A stretch of DNA of 64,000 bases from Proteobacteria bacterium SG_bin4 (GCA_002083395.1 LWDH01000030.1:1-64000), one strand, 5' to 3'; counted from the stretch's first letter, positions 9,401 through 17,955 are shown. Program-made: numbers and translations. The notes: generated by a model not told the origin, from the letters alone.

Positions 9401-12009
9401 ATGCCAGTCAGGTCAGCTTTGACGGTTATAGCGGCGTCACTATCAATCCCTCTGTCGATCTGATCCCTGATACCCATTACCACATCAAAATCGACAACGG
9501 CGCAATCACCGATTTGGCGGGTAATGCTTATGCCGGAATCAGCGACAACACCACGCTCGATTTCTCCACGGTTACGACCGAGCCGCGGCTGTCTTGGAGC
9601 AATCCTTGGGACGGTTTCACCGATTTCCAGGCCAATCAGAACATCGTGCTGTATTTCAACCAAGTAGTTAAACAGGGCGCCAGCGGCAATATCATTATCA
9701 GCAACGGCTCCGACACGCGTACCATCGCGATCAATGACGCCAGCCAAGTCAATTTTGATGGTGATCGCACTGTCACCATCAATCCGCTCACCGAGCTGGT
9801 GCCCGGCACCCACTACAGTATCAAGATCGACAGCGGTACTATTACCGATTTGGAAGGCAATGCTTATGCCGGTATCAGCGACGATACCGCGCTTGATTTC
9901 TTCACCATCACAACCGAGCCGCGGCTAACAGGGAGCAATCCTTGGGATGGTTTCACAGATTTCCAAGCTGATCAGAATATCGAATTGTACTTTAACGAAC
10001 TGGTCCAACCAGGCAGCACTGGTAGCATTGTCATTAGCAATGACTCCGATACCCGCACTATCGCCATCAATGACAGCAGTCAGATCAGTTTCAATGGCTA
10101 TGGCCTCTCCATCAATCCTTCAGCCGATCTGATTCCCAACAGCCATTACCACATCAAGATCGATAGCGGCGCTATTACCGATTTGGATGGCAATGCCTAT
10201 GTTGGCATTAGCGATGATACGACACTCAACTTCTCCACGATCACAAGCGAGCCTCGGTTAACGTGGAGTAATCCCTTGGATAACGCTACGCAATTCCAAA
10301 TTGATCACAATATCGAACTGCATTTCAATGAAGCAATTCAGGCTGGCAACAGCGGCAACATCGTGATCAGCAACGGCTCCGATACACGCACTATTGCCAG
10401 CAATGACAATAGCCAGGTCACAATTAATGGCGGCAAGGTAACCATTAACCCATCCGCTGATTTGATCCCCAATACGCACTACAGCATTCACATCGATAAT
10501 GATGCTTTCATCGATCTGGCTGGAAATGCATACACCGGCATCAGCGACGACAGCACGCTTGATTTTTCCACGGTTACAAGCGAACCTCGGCTAACCGGCA
10601 GCACGCCTTGGGACAACTCCACCGAGTTCCAGGTTGATCGCAATATCGAGCTGTATTTCGATGAAGAGATTCAGGCTGGCAGTAGCGGCAATATTGTCAT
10701 CAGCAACGGCTCCGACACACGTACCATCGCGATCAGTGACAGCAGTCAAGTGATTTTTAACGGCAATATATTAACCATCAATCCATCGGCCGATCTGGTT
10801 CCATTTTCCGGCTACAGCATCCGCATCGATAATGGCGCCATCACCGATCCGGCCGGTAATGTTTATGCCGGGATCAGCGACGATACCACGCTTAACTTCT
10901 CCACCGTTACCACTGAACCACGGCTGTCTTGGAGCAAGCCTTGGGACAATTCGACGGATTTCCCGCTTGACGGCGATATTGAGTTATTCTTCAATGAAAC
11001 GGTTCAAGCTGGCAACAGCGGCAATATCGTCATCAGCAACGGTTCCGACACCCGCGTTATTGCTATCAATGATGCCAGTCAAGTGAGTTTCTCCGGCTAT
11101 AATCGCGTCACCATCAATCCATCCAGCGATCTAATTCCATTTACTAACTACAGCATCCGCATCGATAACGGTGCCATCACCGATCTGGCCGGTAACACTT
11201 ATGCCGGCATCAGCGACGATACTACGCTTAATTTCTCCACCGTCACAACCGAACCGCGGCTATCCTGGAGCAATCCTTGGGATGGCTTCACTGATTTCCA
11301 GGTTGATCAGAATATTTCTTTGTCTTTCAATCAAACAGTCAAACAAGGCGCAAGCGGCAACATCACTATCAGCAATGGTTCCGATACGCGCACTATCGCT
11401 ATCGATGACGCCAGCCAAGTAAGCTTCGATGGATACAGTAGTGTAACTATCAACCCTACCGCCGATTTGATTCCTGGCACTCATTACAGCATCAAGATCG
11501 ATAGCGGTGCCATCACCGACTTGGACGGAAATGCTTATGCCGGTATCAGTGACGATACCGCACTTGATTTCTCCACAATCACGAGCGAACCCCAACTAAC
11601 CGGAAGTAATCCCTGGGACGATTACACCGGCTTCCAGATCGATCAAAATATTGAATTGTTCTTCAACGAGTGGGTTCAGGCTGGCAGTACCGGCAACATC
11701 ATTATCTCCAACGGTTCCGATACCAGAACGATTGCGGCCAATGACTCCAGTCAGATTACATTCAACGGCAGCAAAGTTACCATTAATCCGGTTATGGATC
11801 TCGTTCCCAATACGGGTTACAGCATCTTGATCGATAGCGGTGCAGTTAGGGATATAGACGGAAATGCTTACGCCGGAATCAGCGACGATACCGCGCTTAA
11901 TTTCACGACTGCCGCTGATGACGAATTCCTGCTTGTCAGTCCGGTAATCGTCGGATCGCCCGGTTTGACAGTTTCGGATATTGCCGGAGCTCAATTCCCC
12001 ATTATTTAG
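6496..12009 (+). CDS. Giant Ig-like repeat surface/secreted protein (14 SbsA/Big_5-type domains)
   Basis: 1837 residues. Residues 1-140 hold a VCBS-like opening (NSYILDVLKNDQ), about 145-240 a cadherin-like domain with DADNDPLSI, and from residue 244 to about 1807 come 14 tandem Ig-like domains of roughly 110 residues. Each repeat runs PRLSWSNPWD, ELYFNE, GNIVISNGSDTRTIAIND, VTINPSADLIP and GAITDLAGNAYAGISDD. The last 30 residues are hydrophobic (DEFLLVSPVIVG to AQFPII), with no PEP-CTERM or LPxTG signal. There is no N-terminal signal peptide, so type I secretion is likely, but no transporter lies nearby. Big adhesins and biofilm proteins have this build. The only clear hairpin comes after the stop. 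The role as an adhesin or matrix protein is inferred. Confidence 0.85.
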   Translation: MPADLTFEKTNSFAQNSKAHNDNYTDLNNRNSYILDVLKNDQGDQSKVLWSLDEGSGVWNEPADLLNRDNINSINSSELGAQISITQDGKVAYVITPELQSKLKDLAVGESLTDTFIYAMKLGQGDSPLNWAKATIALNGLNHAPELTGTTAVLPNGTKNTDYKILTSDLLQGFTDADNDPLSIINLTANHGSLTETDDGWIFTPEENYAGNIELRYDVADNHGGNVSATQQFTLESSSSDNIPPSLTLTEPYDDFNAFPVNYNFILHFDEAVIPGTGNIIISNGTDTRFIAADDPNQVMYSGGKVTINPSANLVPNTTYHVEIASGVFTDLSGNLFAGITDPSAFNFTTIADTVAPQVSWSWPYDGASFKLDDNITIDFNEEIMAGSGDIIISNGSDTRTIPINDASQVTITNYFSSSSANAGYITINPTEDLILGSTYQIQVTSGAITDTSGNTWEGFSNAPSFTTINSDPRLTWSNPGDEATDFQVDSNIELNFDEAVKPGNTGNIVISNGSDIRTIAINDASQVTFGDYGNVVINPSTDLISGTNYHIKIDSGAITDLAGHAYAGINDDTTLNFTTIPSNPFLSWSSPPDNYTEFQVDQNIELYFNEMIQAGSGNIIISNGSDSRTIAINDASQVTFDGYSGIYINPSADLIPGTNYHIKIDSGAITDLASNAYAGISDETTFNFSTISSNPLLSWSNPWDNSTEFQVDQNIVLNFNETIQAGNSGNIVISNGSDSRTIAINDASQVSFSGGKVTINPSADLIPNTHYSIRIDSGAITDLSGNAYAGINDDSTLDFSTVTSEPRLAGSTPWDESTDFQVDQNIVLNFNEAVQASGSGNIIISSSSDTRTIAINDTSQVTFNGGKVTINPIADLVPNTSYSIRIDSGAIIDLTGNAYAGIDNDTALNFSTVSSDPRLFWTNPWDGTSDFPVDNNIELSFNEAVKAGSNGNIMISNGSDTRTIAINDASQVSFDGYSGVTINPSVDLIPDTHYHIKIDNGAITDLAGNAYAGISDNTTLDFSTVTTEPRLSWSNPWDGFTDFQANQNIVLYFNQVVKQGASGNIIISNGSDTRTIAINDASQVNFDGDRTVTINPLTELVPGTHYSIKIDSGTITDLEGNAYAGISDDTALDFFTITTEPRLTGSNPWDGFTDFQADQNIELYFNELVQPGSTGSIVISNDSDTRTIAINDSSQISFNGYGLSINPSADLIPNSHYHIKIDSGAITDLDGNAYVGISDDTTLNFSTITSEPRLTWSNPLDNATQFQIDHNIELHFNEAIQAGNSGNIVISNGSDTRTIASNDNSQVTINGGKVTINPSADLIPNTHYSIHIDNDAFIDLAGNAYTGISDDSTLDFSTVTSEPRLTGSTPWDNSTEFQVDRNIELYFDEEIQAGSSGNIVISNGSDTRTIAISDSSQVIFNGNILTINPSADLVPFSGYSIRIDNGAITDPAGNVYAGISDDTTLNFSTVTTEPRLSWSKPWDNSTDFPLDGDIELFFNETVQAGNSGNIVISNGSDTRVIAINDASQVSFSGYNRVTINPSSDLIPFTNYSIRIDNGAITDLAGNTYAGISDDTTLNFSTVTTEPRLSWSNPWDGFTDFQVDQNISLSFNQTVKQGASGNITISNGSDTRTIAIDDASQVSFDGYSSVTINPTADLIPGTHYSIKIDSGAITDLDGNAYAGISDDTALDFSTITSEPQLTGSNPWDDYTGFQIDQNIELFFNEWVQAGSTGNIIISNGSDTRTIAANDSSQITFNGSKVTINPVMDLVPNTGYSILIDSGAVRDIDGNAYAGISDDTALNFTTAADDEFLLVSPVIVGSPGLTVSDIAGAQFPII
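8581..11922 (+). repeat. Tandem duplication of a five-domain block (2 x 1671 bp)
   Basis: Ig domains 5-9 (8581-10251) and 10-14 (10252-11922) are two copies of one block. Matching landmarks fall exactly 1671 bp apart: the AAGGTAACCATTAA segment at 8764/10435, AGCACGCTTGATTTTTCC at 8881/10552 and the KQGASGN codons following 9661/11332. Domain signatures also pair: GSTPWD in 6 and 11, DFP in 7 and 12, KQGASGN in 8 and 13, GSNPWD in 9 and 14. This shows growth of the gene by a single 557-codon duplication after single-domain repeats already existed. Confidence 0.85.
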
Positions 12010-12023
12010 CTGCAAGATAAACC

Positions 12024-12062
12024 AGTAAGCGGTGTTATCGCGATAAGATCGCACCGCTTACT
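12024..12062. terminator. Hairpin after the Ig-repeat gene
   Basis: AGTAAGCGGTG (12024-12034) pairs perfectly with CACCGCTTACT (12052-12062), an 11-bp stem. The interior contains the palindrome TTATCGCGATAA (12035-12046). No T-run follows, so it may be a weak terminator or a 3-prime stabilising hairpin. Confidence 0.6.
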
Positions 12063-12135
12063 CGTATAAACTACGCTACAATCAAGCTGTCAATCATCGC
12101 TCGGACATGAATCACTGATCTCACCATTCAACGGC

Positions 12136-13410
12136 ATGCGACAACTTTCCGAAGCACTCCAAAAGGCCGCCCATCACCAGCATTCCGGACAATTCTCCGA
12201 AGCTGAAGCGATCTGTCTCAAAATTTGCTCAGCGATCCCCAATCAACCCGACACCTTGCATCTGTTGGCCATCATTTACGCACAAACCCAGCGTTACCAA
12301 TTGGCCAATGATTATTTCCAGAAAGCAATTGCCACAGCACCAACACGCGCAGACTTTATCGGCAACTACGCCAATGCGCTTTTGGAGCAAAATCAAATCG
12401 AAACAGCGATCGGCTATTGCGAGCAATCGCTCGCACTCAATGCCAATCAAGCTGAAGTGCTGAATATATTGGGCAATGCGTATATGGCCCGGAATCGTAA
12501 TGAAAAGGCTGCCGAATGTTTTCGCCGGGCACTGCAACTACGTCCGCAATATCCGCATGCGCTCAATAACCTTGGAAATGCGCTGCAAAAATTGAATAAA
12601 ACTGACGATGCGATTCGCTGCTATCAACGAGCGCTCGAATTGCAGGGTGGTTACGCCGAAGCCAGCAATAATCTGGGACAGGCGCTAAAAAGCCTCGGAA
12701 GAATTGACGAGGCCAGGGCTTGTTTCCGTAAAGCGCTCCAGTCGATGCCCAACTTCAGCCAAGCTCGCCATAATCTTGCCGAAGTCGATTCCAGCTGGCT
12801 CGAACCGCTGCAAGGAAAAAAGCTTTTTCTTCGCCGTTACGAAGCAGAGGATGCCGCCTACATCCATCATTGCCACCAAAACGATGTCTTCATGAGACAG
12901 TACAATCAATATATTCCACGCAATCAACCGATCGATGATTTGGCAGCAAAGTTAAGTCAGACGCAGGCACAGCATCCGTGCCAAACAAAGACTGTCGATT
13001 GGGTCATTATCCGGAAAAATACCAATCAACCGGTTGGCATCGCGAATCTCGTTGACATTAACTTTCCGCATCGCCGTGCTGAATTTCTGATCGGTTTACC
13101 CAATCCCGAAGATCACGCGCATGGCACCGCCCTTGAAGCGACCTTGCTGATTCTTGAGTATGCGTTCAACCGCGTCCAATTGAACAAGCTGACGACCAAC
13201 GTTTATGCCACTAACGCCTATTCGCAAGAAAACACGTTAGCGCTCGGTTTTATTCAAGAAAGTTATTTGCGCGAACACTTGTTCAATCCTGCCGATGGAA
13301 AATTTCTGGATGTTTATGGCAACGGCATGACACTCAGCGATTTCCGTTCCAATCAACGCATCGCCAGACTTTCCCGCCGCCTGCTCGGCCGGAACATCAC
13401 CGCAACATAG
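12136..13410 (+). CDS. TPR-repeat protein fused to a GNAT (RimJ/RimL-like) acetyltransferase
   Basis: 424 residues. Residues 1-220 hold about six TPR helix pairs with the usual pattern (ALNNLGNALQKLNKTDDAI, EASNNLGQALKSLGRIDEA). Residues 228-400 form a GNAT domain: LFLRRYEAEDAAYIHHC, DWVIIRKNTNQPVGIANL, RAEFLIGLPNPEDHAHGTA (the acetyl-CoA loop region), and LNKLTTNVYATNAYSQENTL. The GNAT part resembles RimJ/RimL enzymes that acetylate amino groups of proteins or sugars. The fusion suggests that the TPR part docks a partner. It follows the giant Ig-repeat gene on the same strand after a hairpin, so it may modify that product, though no direct evidence exists. Confidence 0.8.
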   Translation: MRQLSEALQKAAHHQHSGQFSEAEAICLKICSAIPNQPDTLHLLAIIYAQTQRYQLANDYFQKAIATAPTRADFIGNYANALLEQNQIETAIGYCEQSLALNANQAEVLNILGNAYMARNRNEKAAECFRRALQLRPQYPHALNNLGNALQKLNKTDDAIRCYQRALELQGGYAEASNNLGQALKSLGRIDEARACFRKALQSMPNFSQARHNLAEVDSSWLEPLQGKKLFLRRYEAEDAAYIHHCHQNDVFMRQYNQYIPRNQPIDDLAAKLSQTQAQHPCQTKTVDWVIIRKNTNQPVGIANLVDINFPHRRAEFLIGLPNPEDHAHGTALEATLLILEYAFNRVQLNKLTTNVYATNAYSQENTLALGFIQESYLREHLFNPADGKFLDVYGNGMTLSDFRSNQRIARLSRRLLGRNITAT

Positions 13411-13619
13411 CAAAACAATCCTGTTCGGCCACATCCCTCTGCTTTTAGCCAGTGGCACTACTTACTTTTCCGCAGAGATTATCCCCGTTTAAAAATGAAA
13501 CACTCAGTATTGCAAGTTTTCTTATACAAAAAAGTGATAAACAAATGAAAAATTATTAGTTCCTTGAATAAAGAAAGCTGTGTAAATTTGCGGCTCTTGT
13601 AACTACGATCCTTGCAGAA

Positions 13620-13823
13620 ATGACACAACTTTCAACCTCACACAAAGGCAGTCAGCTCAATACGGATGTCATCCAGGAAATTGTGGATGCCGTCACCAGC
13701 ATCGACTACGGATCGGTGGAAGTGGTGATTCATGACGGCAAAGTCGTGCAAATCGAGTGCCGCAAGAAAATCCGCGTCAATCACAGCGGATCCGGGCGTA
13801 AAGCGTTGAAACCGGGCGCTTGA
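13620..13823 (+). CDS. Small DUF2292 (YezD-like) protein
   Basis: 67 residues: an alpha segment (NTDVIQEIVDAVTSIDYGSV) followed by a strand pair EVVIHDGKVVQIECRKKIR and a basic tail. This fits the DUF2292/YezD family, small proteins of unknown function often found beside sulfate or cysteine genes. It is the first gene of the long plus-strand sulfur cluster that runs to 25592. The roughly 210 bp before it are AT-rich and should hold the cluster promoter, but no clean sigma-70 pair could be assigned. One Cys is present (IECRKK). Function unknown. Confidence 0.75.
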   Translation: MTQLSTSHKGSQLNTDVIQEIVDAVTSIDYGSVEVVIHDGKVVQIECRKKIRVNHSGSGRKALKPGA

Positions 13824-13960
13824 TAAACCACCCGGATTCGAACACGGCGAATCAACCGGCACTAGCAATCAGTAATACCGGCCAGTAACACTGGAGGTAA
13901 AAACAAAAACAATATCAGTAACTCAACCGGCAAACCGGAGAGCTTACTCAGGAGAATACA

Positions 13961-15667
13961 GTGAAGTTTCTTTGGTTTTCGTTATCTACAGCGGCAGTAG
14001 GCTTACTCACCGCCATTCCGGCAGCCGCATCTTCGGATGGCAAGCCGGCCATAGACTTTCAAGGCATCCAGAAAAGCATTGTTCAATTGGCACAGCAGAT
14101 CATTGCCGAACCCGGCAAACCATCTGCGGATAAAGCAACGGAACAACAGCCGGTGGACAAAGCAAAAGAAGTTGAGAAATCTTTACCGGCGATAGAACCT
14201 CAAGCGCAAAAACCGGCGACAGCACCAACGGCTGCGCAATCAACCAGCTATCACCGGCGGGCAGACAGTTATGCCACTAACCCGGAATCAGATCCGCCCC
14301 GCTATGTTCGCCGGTTAAGCGATATCGGCGTTCCTGCTTTCAAGGATATCACCTGGCTGGATATCGGTTTCGAGCATCGCACCCGCTACGAATGGCGCAA
14401 CAATGACCTCCGGCGCGTCGAAGGCGGAGAAGACAATCCGATTTTTTTCCGTCACCGCGCCTGGTTGGGCATCCGCGATATTCTCGATCCATTCCGTTTT
14501 GCGGTGGAATTCCAGGATTCCCGGGTTATCAACAATAAGTACGTCACAACCGACCAGGAAAGAAACGAATACGATCTGATCAACGCTTACGGTGAACTCA
14601 ATTTCAAGAAAGCGCTAGGCGCCGATGACCGGGGTAATGACCGCCCGATCCGCTTTCGTGTTGGACGGATGGCTTACGAGACCACCGACCGACGCTTTAT
14701 CGCCCGTAACGAGTGGCGAAACACCACCAATACGTTTGAAGGTTTCCGCTTAAATATAGGCCGTGAAGCAAACGATTGGGAACTGGATTTATTCGGTTAC
14801 CAACCGGTACGGCGCGCGCAAACCAAATTCGACATGTCCAACGAACGGCTTTGGTTCTTCGGTGCCATCGGCCACTGGCGCAGATGGTCTGACATCATCA
14901 CGATACAACCGTATTTCATGGGTCAGAAACAAAATGCCGACCCCGATGGTTTTACCGCCACCAACCGTCAGGATCGGGAAATTTATATGCCGGGTTTCCG
15001 AACTTATGGAAAAGTCCTTGATTTGTTTGACTTTGATGTCAGCTATAACCACCAATTTGGCTACAGCGGGCCGCTGCGGCAAGATGCGCAAGGTTACACC
15101 ATTGAAATCGGCAAAACCTTCAATCACCCGTGGAAGCCGCGTCTCACCGGTTTCTACGGCTACGCCAGCGGTGATAAAGATCCCAATGACGGCGTCGACA
15201 ACCGCTTTGACCGCTTCTTCGGTTTCGCCCGGCCTTGGTCGGCGGATCACTACGTGGTCTACGAAAACTTGAAAGCGCCAAAAATCCGGATGGACTTGCA
15301 GCCCACGCAAAAACTAGGGTTTGAACTGACGTATGGCTGGTATTTTCTGGCGAGCAAACGCGACCGGATGTTCGATATTCTCGACGGCAATATCAGCCAA
15401 ACCGTCAGAGATCCGGGTTTCAACCGGGATCGTACCGGCCAAAGCGGTGATTACGCCGGCCATGCGCTCGAAGGCCGGATACGCTACCAAGTATCGCCTA
15501 AAATCAATACCGTCTTGGGTTACACCCATTTCACCGCAGAAGATTTCGTCAAGAACCGCATTGCCGCAAGCCCGTCATGCGCGTCCGGTCACGTGCATCC
15601 TTGCGTTGACCACCGCTCTGGGGATACCGACTTTCTGTACTTTGAAGTACTCATCAGCCTCTTATAA
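13961..15667 (+). CDS. Alginate-export-type outer-membrane porin
   Basis: 568 residues. A Sec signal peptide (MKFLWFSLSTAAVGLLTAIPAAAS) is followed by an Ala/Pro/Lys-rich periplasmic stretch (about 30-110). A beta-barrel with alternating aromatic strands follows, of the alginate_exp family type: DIGFEHRTRYEWRNND, FRHRAWLGIRDILDPFRFAV, FRVGRMAYETTDRRFIARN, and a final strand FLYFEVLISLL. Family members such as AlgE export alginate, but many relatives are general anion or organic-acid porins. Its place 25 bp before the sulfate-binding protein gene suggests uptake of sulfate or organosulfur anions through the outer membrane. That substrate is inferred. Confidence 0.8.
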   Translation: MKFLWFSLSTAAVGLLTAIPAAASSDGKPAIDFQGIQKSIVQLAQQIIAEPGKPSADKATEQQPVDKAKEVEKSLPAIEPQAQKPATAPTAAQSTSYHRRADSYATNPESDPPRYVRRLSDIGVPAFKDITWLDIGFEHRTRYEWRNNDLRRVEGGEDNPIFFRHRAWLGIRDILDPFRFAVEFQDSRVINNKYVTTDQERNEYDLINAYGELNFKKALGADDRGNDRPIRFRVGRMAYETTDRRFIARNEWRNTTNTFEGFRLNIGREANDWELDLFGYQPVRRAQTKFDMSNERLWFFGAIGHWRRWSDIITIQPYFMGQKQNADPDGFTATNRQDREIYMPGFRTYGKVLDLFDFDVSYNHQFGYSGPLRQDAQGYTIEIGKTFNHPWKPRLTGFYGYASGDKDPNDGVDNRFDRFFGFARPWSADHYVVYENLKAPKIRMDLQPTQKLGFELTYGWYFLASKRDRMFDILDGNISQTVRDPGFNRDRTGQSGDYAGHALEGRIRYQVSPKINTVLGYTHFTAEDFVKNRIAASPSCASGHVHPCVDHRSGDTDFLYFEVLISLL

Positions 15668-15692
15668 ACCCTGTCTTTAATGGAGAGATAGC

Positions 15693-16694
15693 ATGAATAT
15701 TAGAAAACTGTTCACAACAAGCATTTTAACCGCAGGCCTCATCGTCAGCAGTCACGCATTGGCTGAAAAAACCATCTTGAACGTCTCATACGACCCAACC
15801 CGCGAGCTCTATCAGGAATTCAATGCTGCTTTTGCTAAATTTTGGCGAAGCAAAAACAATGAAACTGTCAAAGTGCAACAATCGCACGGCGGTTCAGGCA
15901 AGCAAGCAAGATCGGTCATCGACGGCCTGGAAGCGGATGTCGTCACATTGGCATTGGCCAACGATATCAATGCCATCGCCGAGAAAGCCAAACTGCTGCC
16001 GGAAGATTGGCAGCAACGCTTATCGCTCAATAGCACCCCGTACACATCGACGATTATTTTTCTAGTGCGTAAAGGCAACCCGAAAGGCATCAAGGATTGG
16101 GCCGATCTGGCGCGTCCTGGCGTAGCTGTCATCACGCCAAACCCCAAAACTTCCGGCGGTGCGCAATGGAATTACCTCGCCGCGTGGGAATACGGCAGAC
16201 GGCACTTGGGCGGCGATGATAAAGCTAAGGAATTCGTCACCAATATCTATAAAAATGTGCCGGTGCTTGATTCCGGTGCCCGCGGCTCCACCACGACGTT
16301 CGTCGAGCGCGGCGTAGGCGATGTGCTGATTACTTGGGAAAACGAAGCATTCCTGGCACTGAAGGAATACGGCGCGGAGAAATTCGAGATCGTGATCCCC
16401 TCGCTAAGTATTCTCGCTGAACCCCCGGTAGCAGTAGTCGACAAAGTCGTCGACAAGCGCGGCACCCGCCGGATCGCCGAAGCCTATCTGCAATACCTGT
16501 ACTCCGATGAAGGACAGGAAATCGTCGCCAAGCATTTTTACCGCCCGACCAATGAAAAAGTCGCTGCGAAGTATGCCACCCAATTTCCTAAACTCGAACT
16601 ATTCCGTATCGACGATGCTTTTGGCGGTTGGAAAAATGCGCACAAGGTGCATTTTGCCGATGACGCGAATTTTGATCAGATCTATCTGAAATAA
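15693..16694 (+). CDS. sbp: Periplasmic sulfate-binding protein
   Basis: 333 residues, the normal length for Sbp/CysP. A signal peptide ends at SHALAEKT. Family motifs follow: [36 protein letters not shown] (the sulfate-binding loop), [16 protein letters not shown], and [20 protein letters not shown]. It delivers sulfate or thiosulfate to the CysT-CysW-CysA transporter, whose genes lie 4 kb downstream in the same direction. The separation of sbp from cysTWA by encapsulin and desulfurase genes is unusual. A GGAGAG ribosome site precedes the start. Confidence 0.95.
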   Translation: MNIRKLFTTSILTAGLIVSSHALAEKTILNVSYDPTRELYQEFNAAFAKFWRSKNNETVKVQQSHGGSGKQARSVIDGLEADVVTLALANDINAIAEKAKLLPEDWQQRLSLNSTPYTSTIIFLVRKGNPKGIKDWADLARPGVAVITPNPKTSGGAQWNYLAAWEYGRRHLGGDDKAKEFVTNIYKNVPVLDSGARGSTTTFVERGVGDVLITWENEAFLALKEYGAEKFEIVIPSLSILAEPPVAVVDKVVDKRGTRRIAEAYLQYLYSDEGQEIVAKHFYRPTNEKVAAKYATQFPKLELFRIDDAFGGWKNAHKVHFADDANFDQIYLK

Positions 16695-16703
16695 CAGAAA
16701 AAA

Positions 16704-16725
16704 ATAGCGCACCTCGGTGCGCTAT
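16704..16725. terminator. Stem-loop after sbp
   Basis: ATAGCGCAC and GTGCGCTAT form a perfect 9-bp stem with a CTCG loop, 10 bases after the sbp stop. An A-run lies before it on the plus strand and no T-run follows, so it reads best as a terminator for the minus strand. On the plus strand it could stabilise or attenuate, leaving more sbp than downstream message. Confidence 0.55.
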
Positions 16726-16749
16726 CACTTAAGTCATGGGGATTTAAAA

Positions 16750-17085
16750 ATGACAGTTCTAATTGTCGGCGGCGATTACATCACATCGTTCAAACATCTG
16801 CTTTCCACCCAGCAAGATACACGTATCGAACATTGGGATGGCCGCAAAAAAGGATTCAACAAACGCGCATTTCCAAATGAAACCCACCTCGTGGTCGTCA
16901 TTTGCGATTTTGTCAATCACAGTTTAACCCATTCGGTTAAGAAGAAAGCCAATCGCGAAGGAATTCCGCTGGTGTATTGCCACCGCTCAATTAACGAACT
17001 GAAACAAAAATTGCAAGATAGCGATCAAGCTGATGAAGATTGTTGTTGTTATTCAAGCCATGAACAATTCAAGAGACTGCACTAA
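16750..17085 (+). CDS. DUF2325 small protein with C-terminal cysteine cluster
   Basis: 111 residues from the ATG at 16750, preferred over an upstream in-frame ATG because GGGGA precedes it. The DUF2325 pattern is visible: TVLIVGGD at the start, RIEHWDGRKK near residue 30, THLVVVICDFVNHSLTHSVKKKA, and GIPLVYCHRSINEL. The fold resembles a small Rossmann-type domain. The tail carries three consecutive cysteines (EDCCCYSS), which could bind a metal or react with sulfur. It sits between sbp and the EAL gene in the sulfur cluster. Function unknown. Confidence 0.75.
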   Translation: MTVLIVGGDYITSFKHLLSTQQDTRIEHWDGRKKGFNKRAFPNETHLVVVICDFVNHSLTHSVKKKANREGIPLVYCHRSINELKQKLQDSDQADEDCCCYSSHEQFKRLH

Positions 17086-17151
17086 TGATTGCGTTATTTA
17101 ACACAAACGGTCTCTTTTCATCAAAACAGAAAATCGCACGGAGATATTCCC

Positions 17152-17955
17152 ATGAATGCATCGGCAAAATATTCGCACAGCAATAAAGATGAATTTGAAC
17201 TCATTCAATCAGCCACCGACTACTCGCTACTAAGGGACGAGCACGGCTGGATTAGCGGACGTTTTTATCAGTGCGAACTAACCAGCGTTTTTCAACCCGT
17301 TTTTAATCTCAGTAGAGATCAAACGATTGGTCACGCAGCTTACATCCGTTCAAAGGCCGATGGCGAAGCGTCGCTATGGCCTTGGCAAGTTTTCTCTTTA
17401 GCCTCCAAAGACGAACAGCTGGTTGAACTGGATCGTTTATGCCGCGCGATTCATGCTTTGAATTTTTATTTCAACAACACATCCAGAACAGATAAATTGT
17501 TCGTTGAAGTTCATCCGCGTCTGCTGGAAAGCGTTAAGGACGACCATGGCCATGCTTTTGAAAATTTTCTCGACCTAATCGGGATAAAGACCTCGCAAGT
17601 TGTGATCGAGATTCCACTAACCGTTAACCGCAACTGGAAATTGCTGCAGCACGTCATCACCAACTACCGTTCGCGCGGTTATCAAATCGCCGCCAACTAC
17701 AGCGGCACACAAAGCGACTGGATGACAGAGTTAGGTAGTTTGTACCCGGATATCGTGCGCATCACTGCGGATGATTTGATACGGCACCCTGATATCACCT
17801 CGTTGGTGGATACCATCCATAGTTTCAGATCGAGTCTATTGATCAGAGGTATCGAAACATCGACTCATCTGGCGCATGCGCTTCGAAACGGAGCTGATTA
17901 TCTGCAAGGAAACCTGCTGGGCGAACCGCAACGCGCAATCCATATATTTGAATGA
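17152..17955 (+). CDS. Degenerate EAL-domain protein
   Basis: 267 residues from the ATG at 17152, which has GGAGAT just before it; an upstream frame start at 17089 is weaker. The EAL fold is recognisable: FQPVFNLSRDQTIGHAAYIR, FVEVHPRLLESV, VVIEIPLTVNRNW, DIVRITADDLIRH, and the closing GADYLQGNLLGEP. The catalytic signature is lost: the EAL triplet reads HAA, the DDFGTG loop reads NYSGTQ, and the metal-binding Asn is missing. It should therefore bind, or merely respond to, cyclic-di-GMP or act as a scaffold, not hydrolyse it. Its place in a sulfur-storage cluster is unusual. Confidence 0.8.
   Translation: MNASAKYSHSNKDEFELIQSATDYSLLRDEHGWISGRFYQCELTSVFQPVFNLSRDQTIGHAAYIRSKADGEASLWPWQVFSLASKDEQLVELDRLCRAIHALNFYFNNTSRTDKLFVEVHPRLLESVKDDHGHAFENFLDLIGIKTSQVVIEIPLTVNRNWKLLQHVITNYRSRGYQIAANYSGTQSDWMTELGSLYPDIVRITADDLIRHPDITSLVDTIHSFRSSLLIRGIETSTHLAHALRNGADYLQGNLLGEPQRAIHIFE

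Noticed and set aside
8581..11922. Regular repeats that might suggest a CRISPR array
   Set aside because: The period is over 300 bp, the repeats are translated and diverged, and no short identical repeat with unique spacers exists.
7240..12054. Many long minus-strand open frames opposite the Ig-repeat gene
   Set aside because: They are repeated shadows created by the repetitive codon pattern of the plus-strand gene; their products are low-complexity and have no ribosome sites.
14789..15310. 173-codon minus-strand frame inside the porin gene
   Set aside because: It lies wholly within the well-supported porin frame and has no family features.
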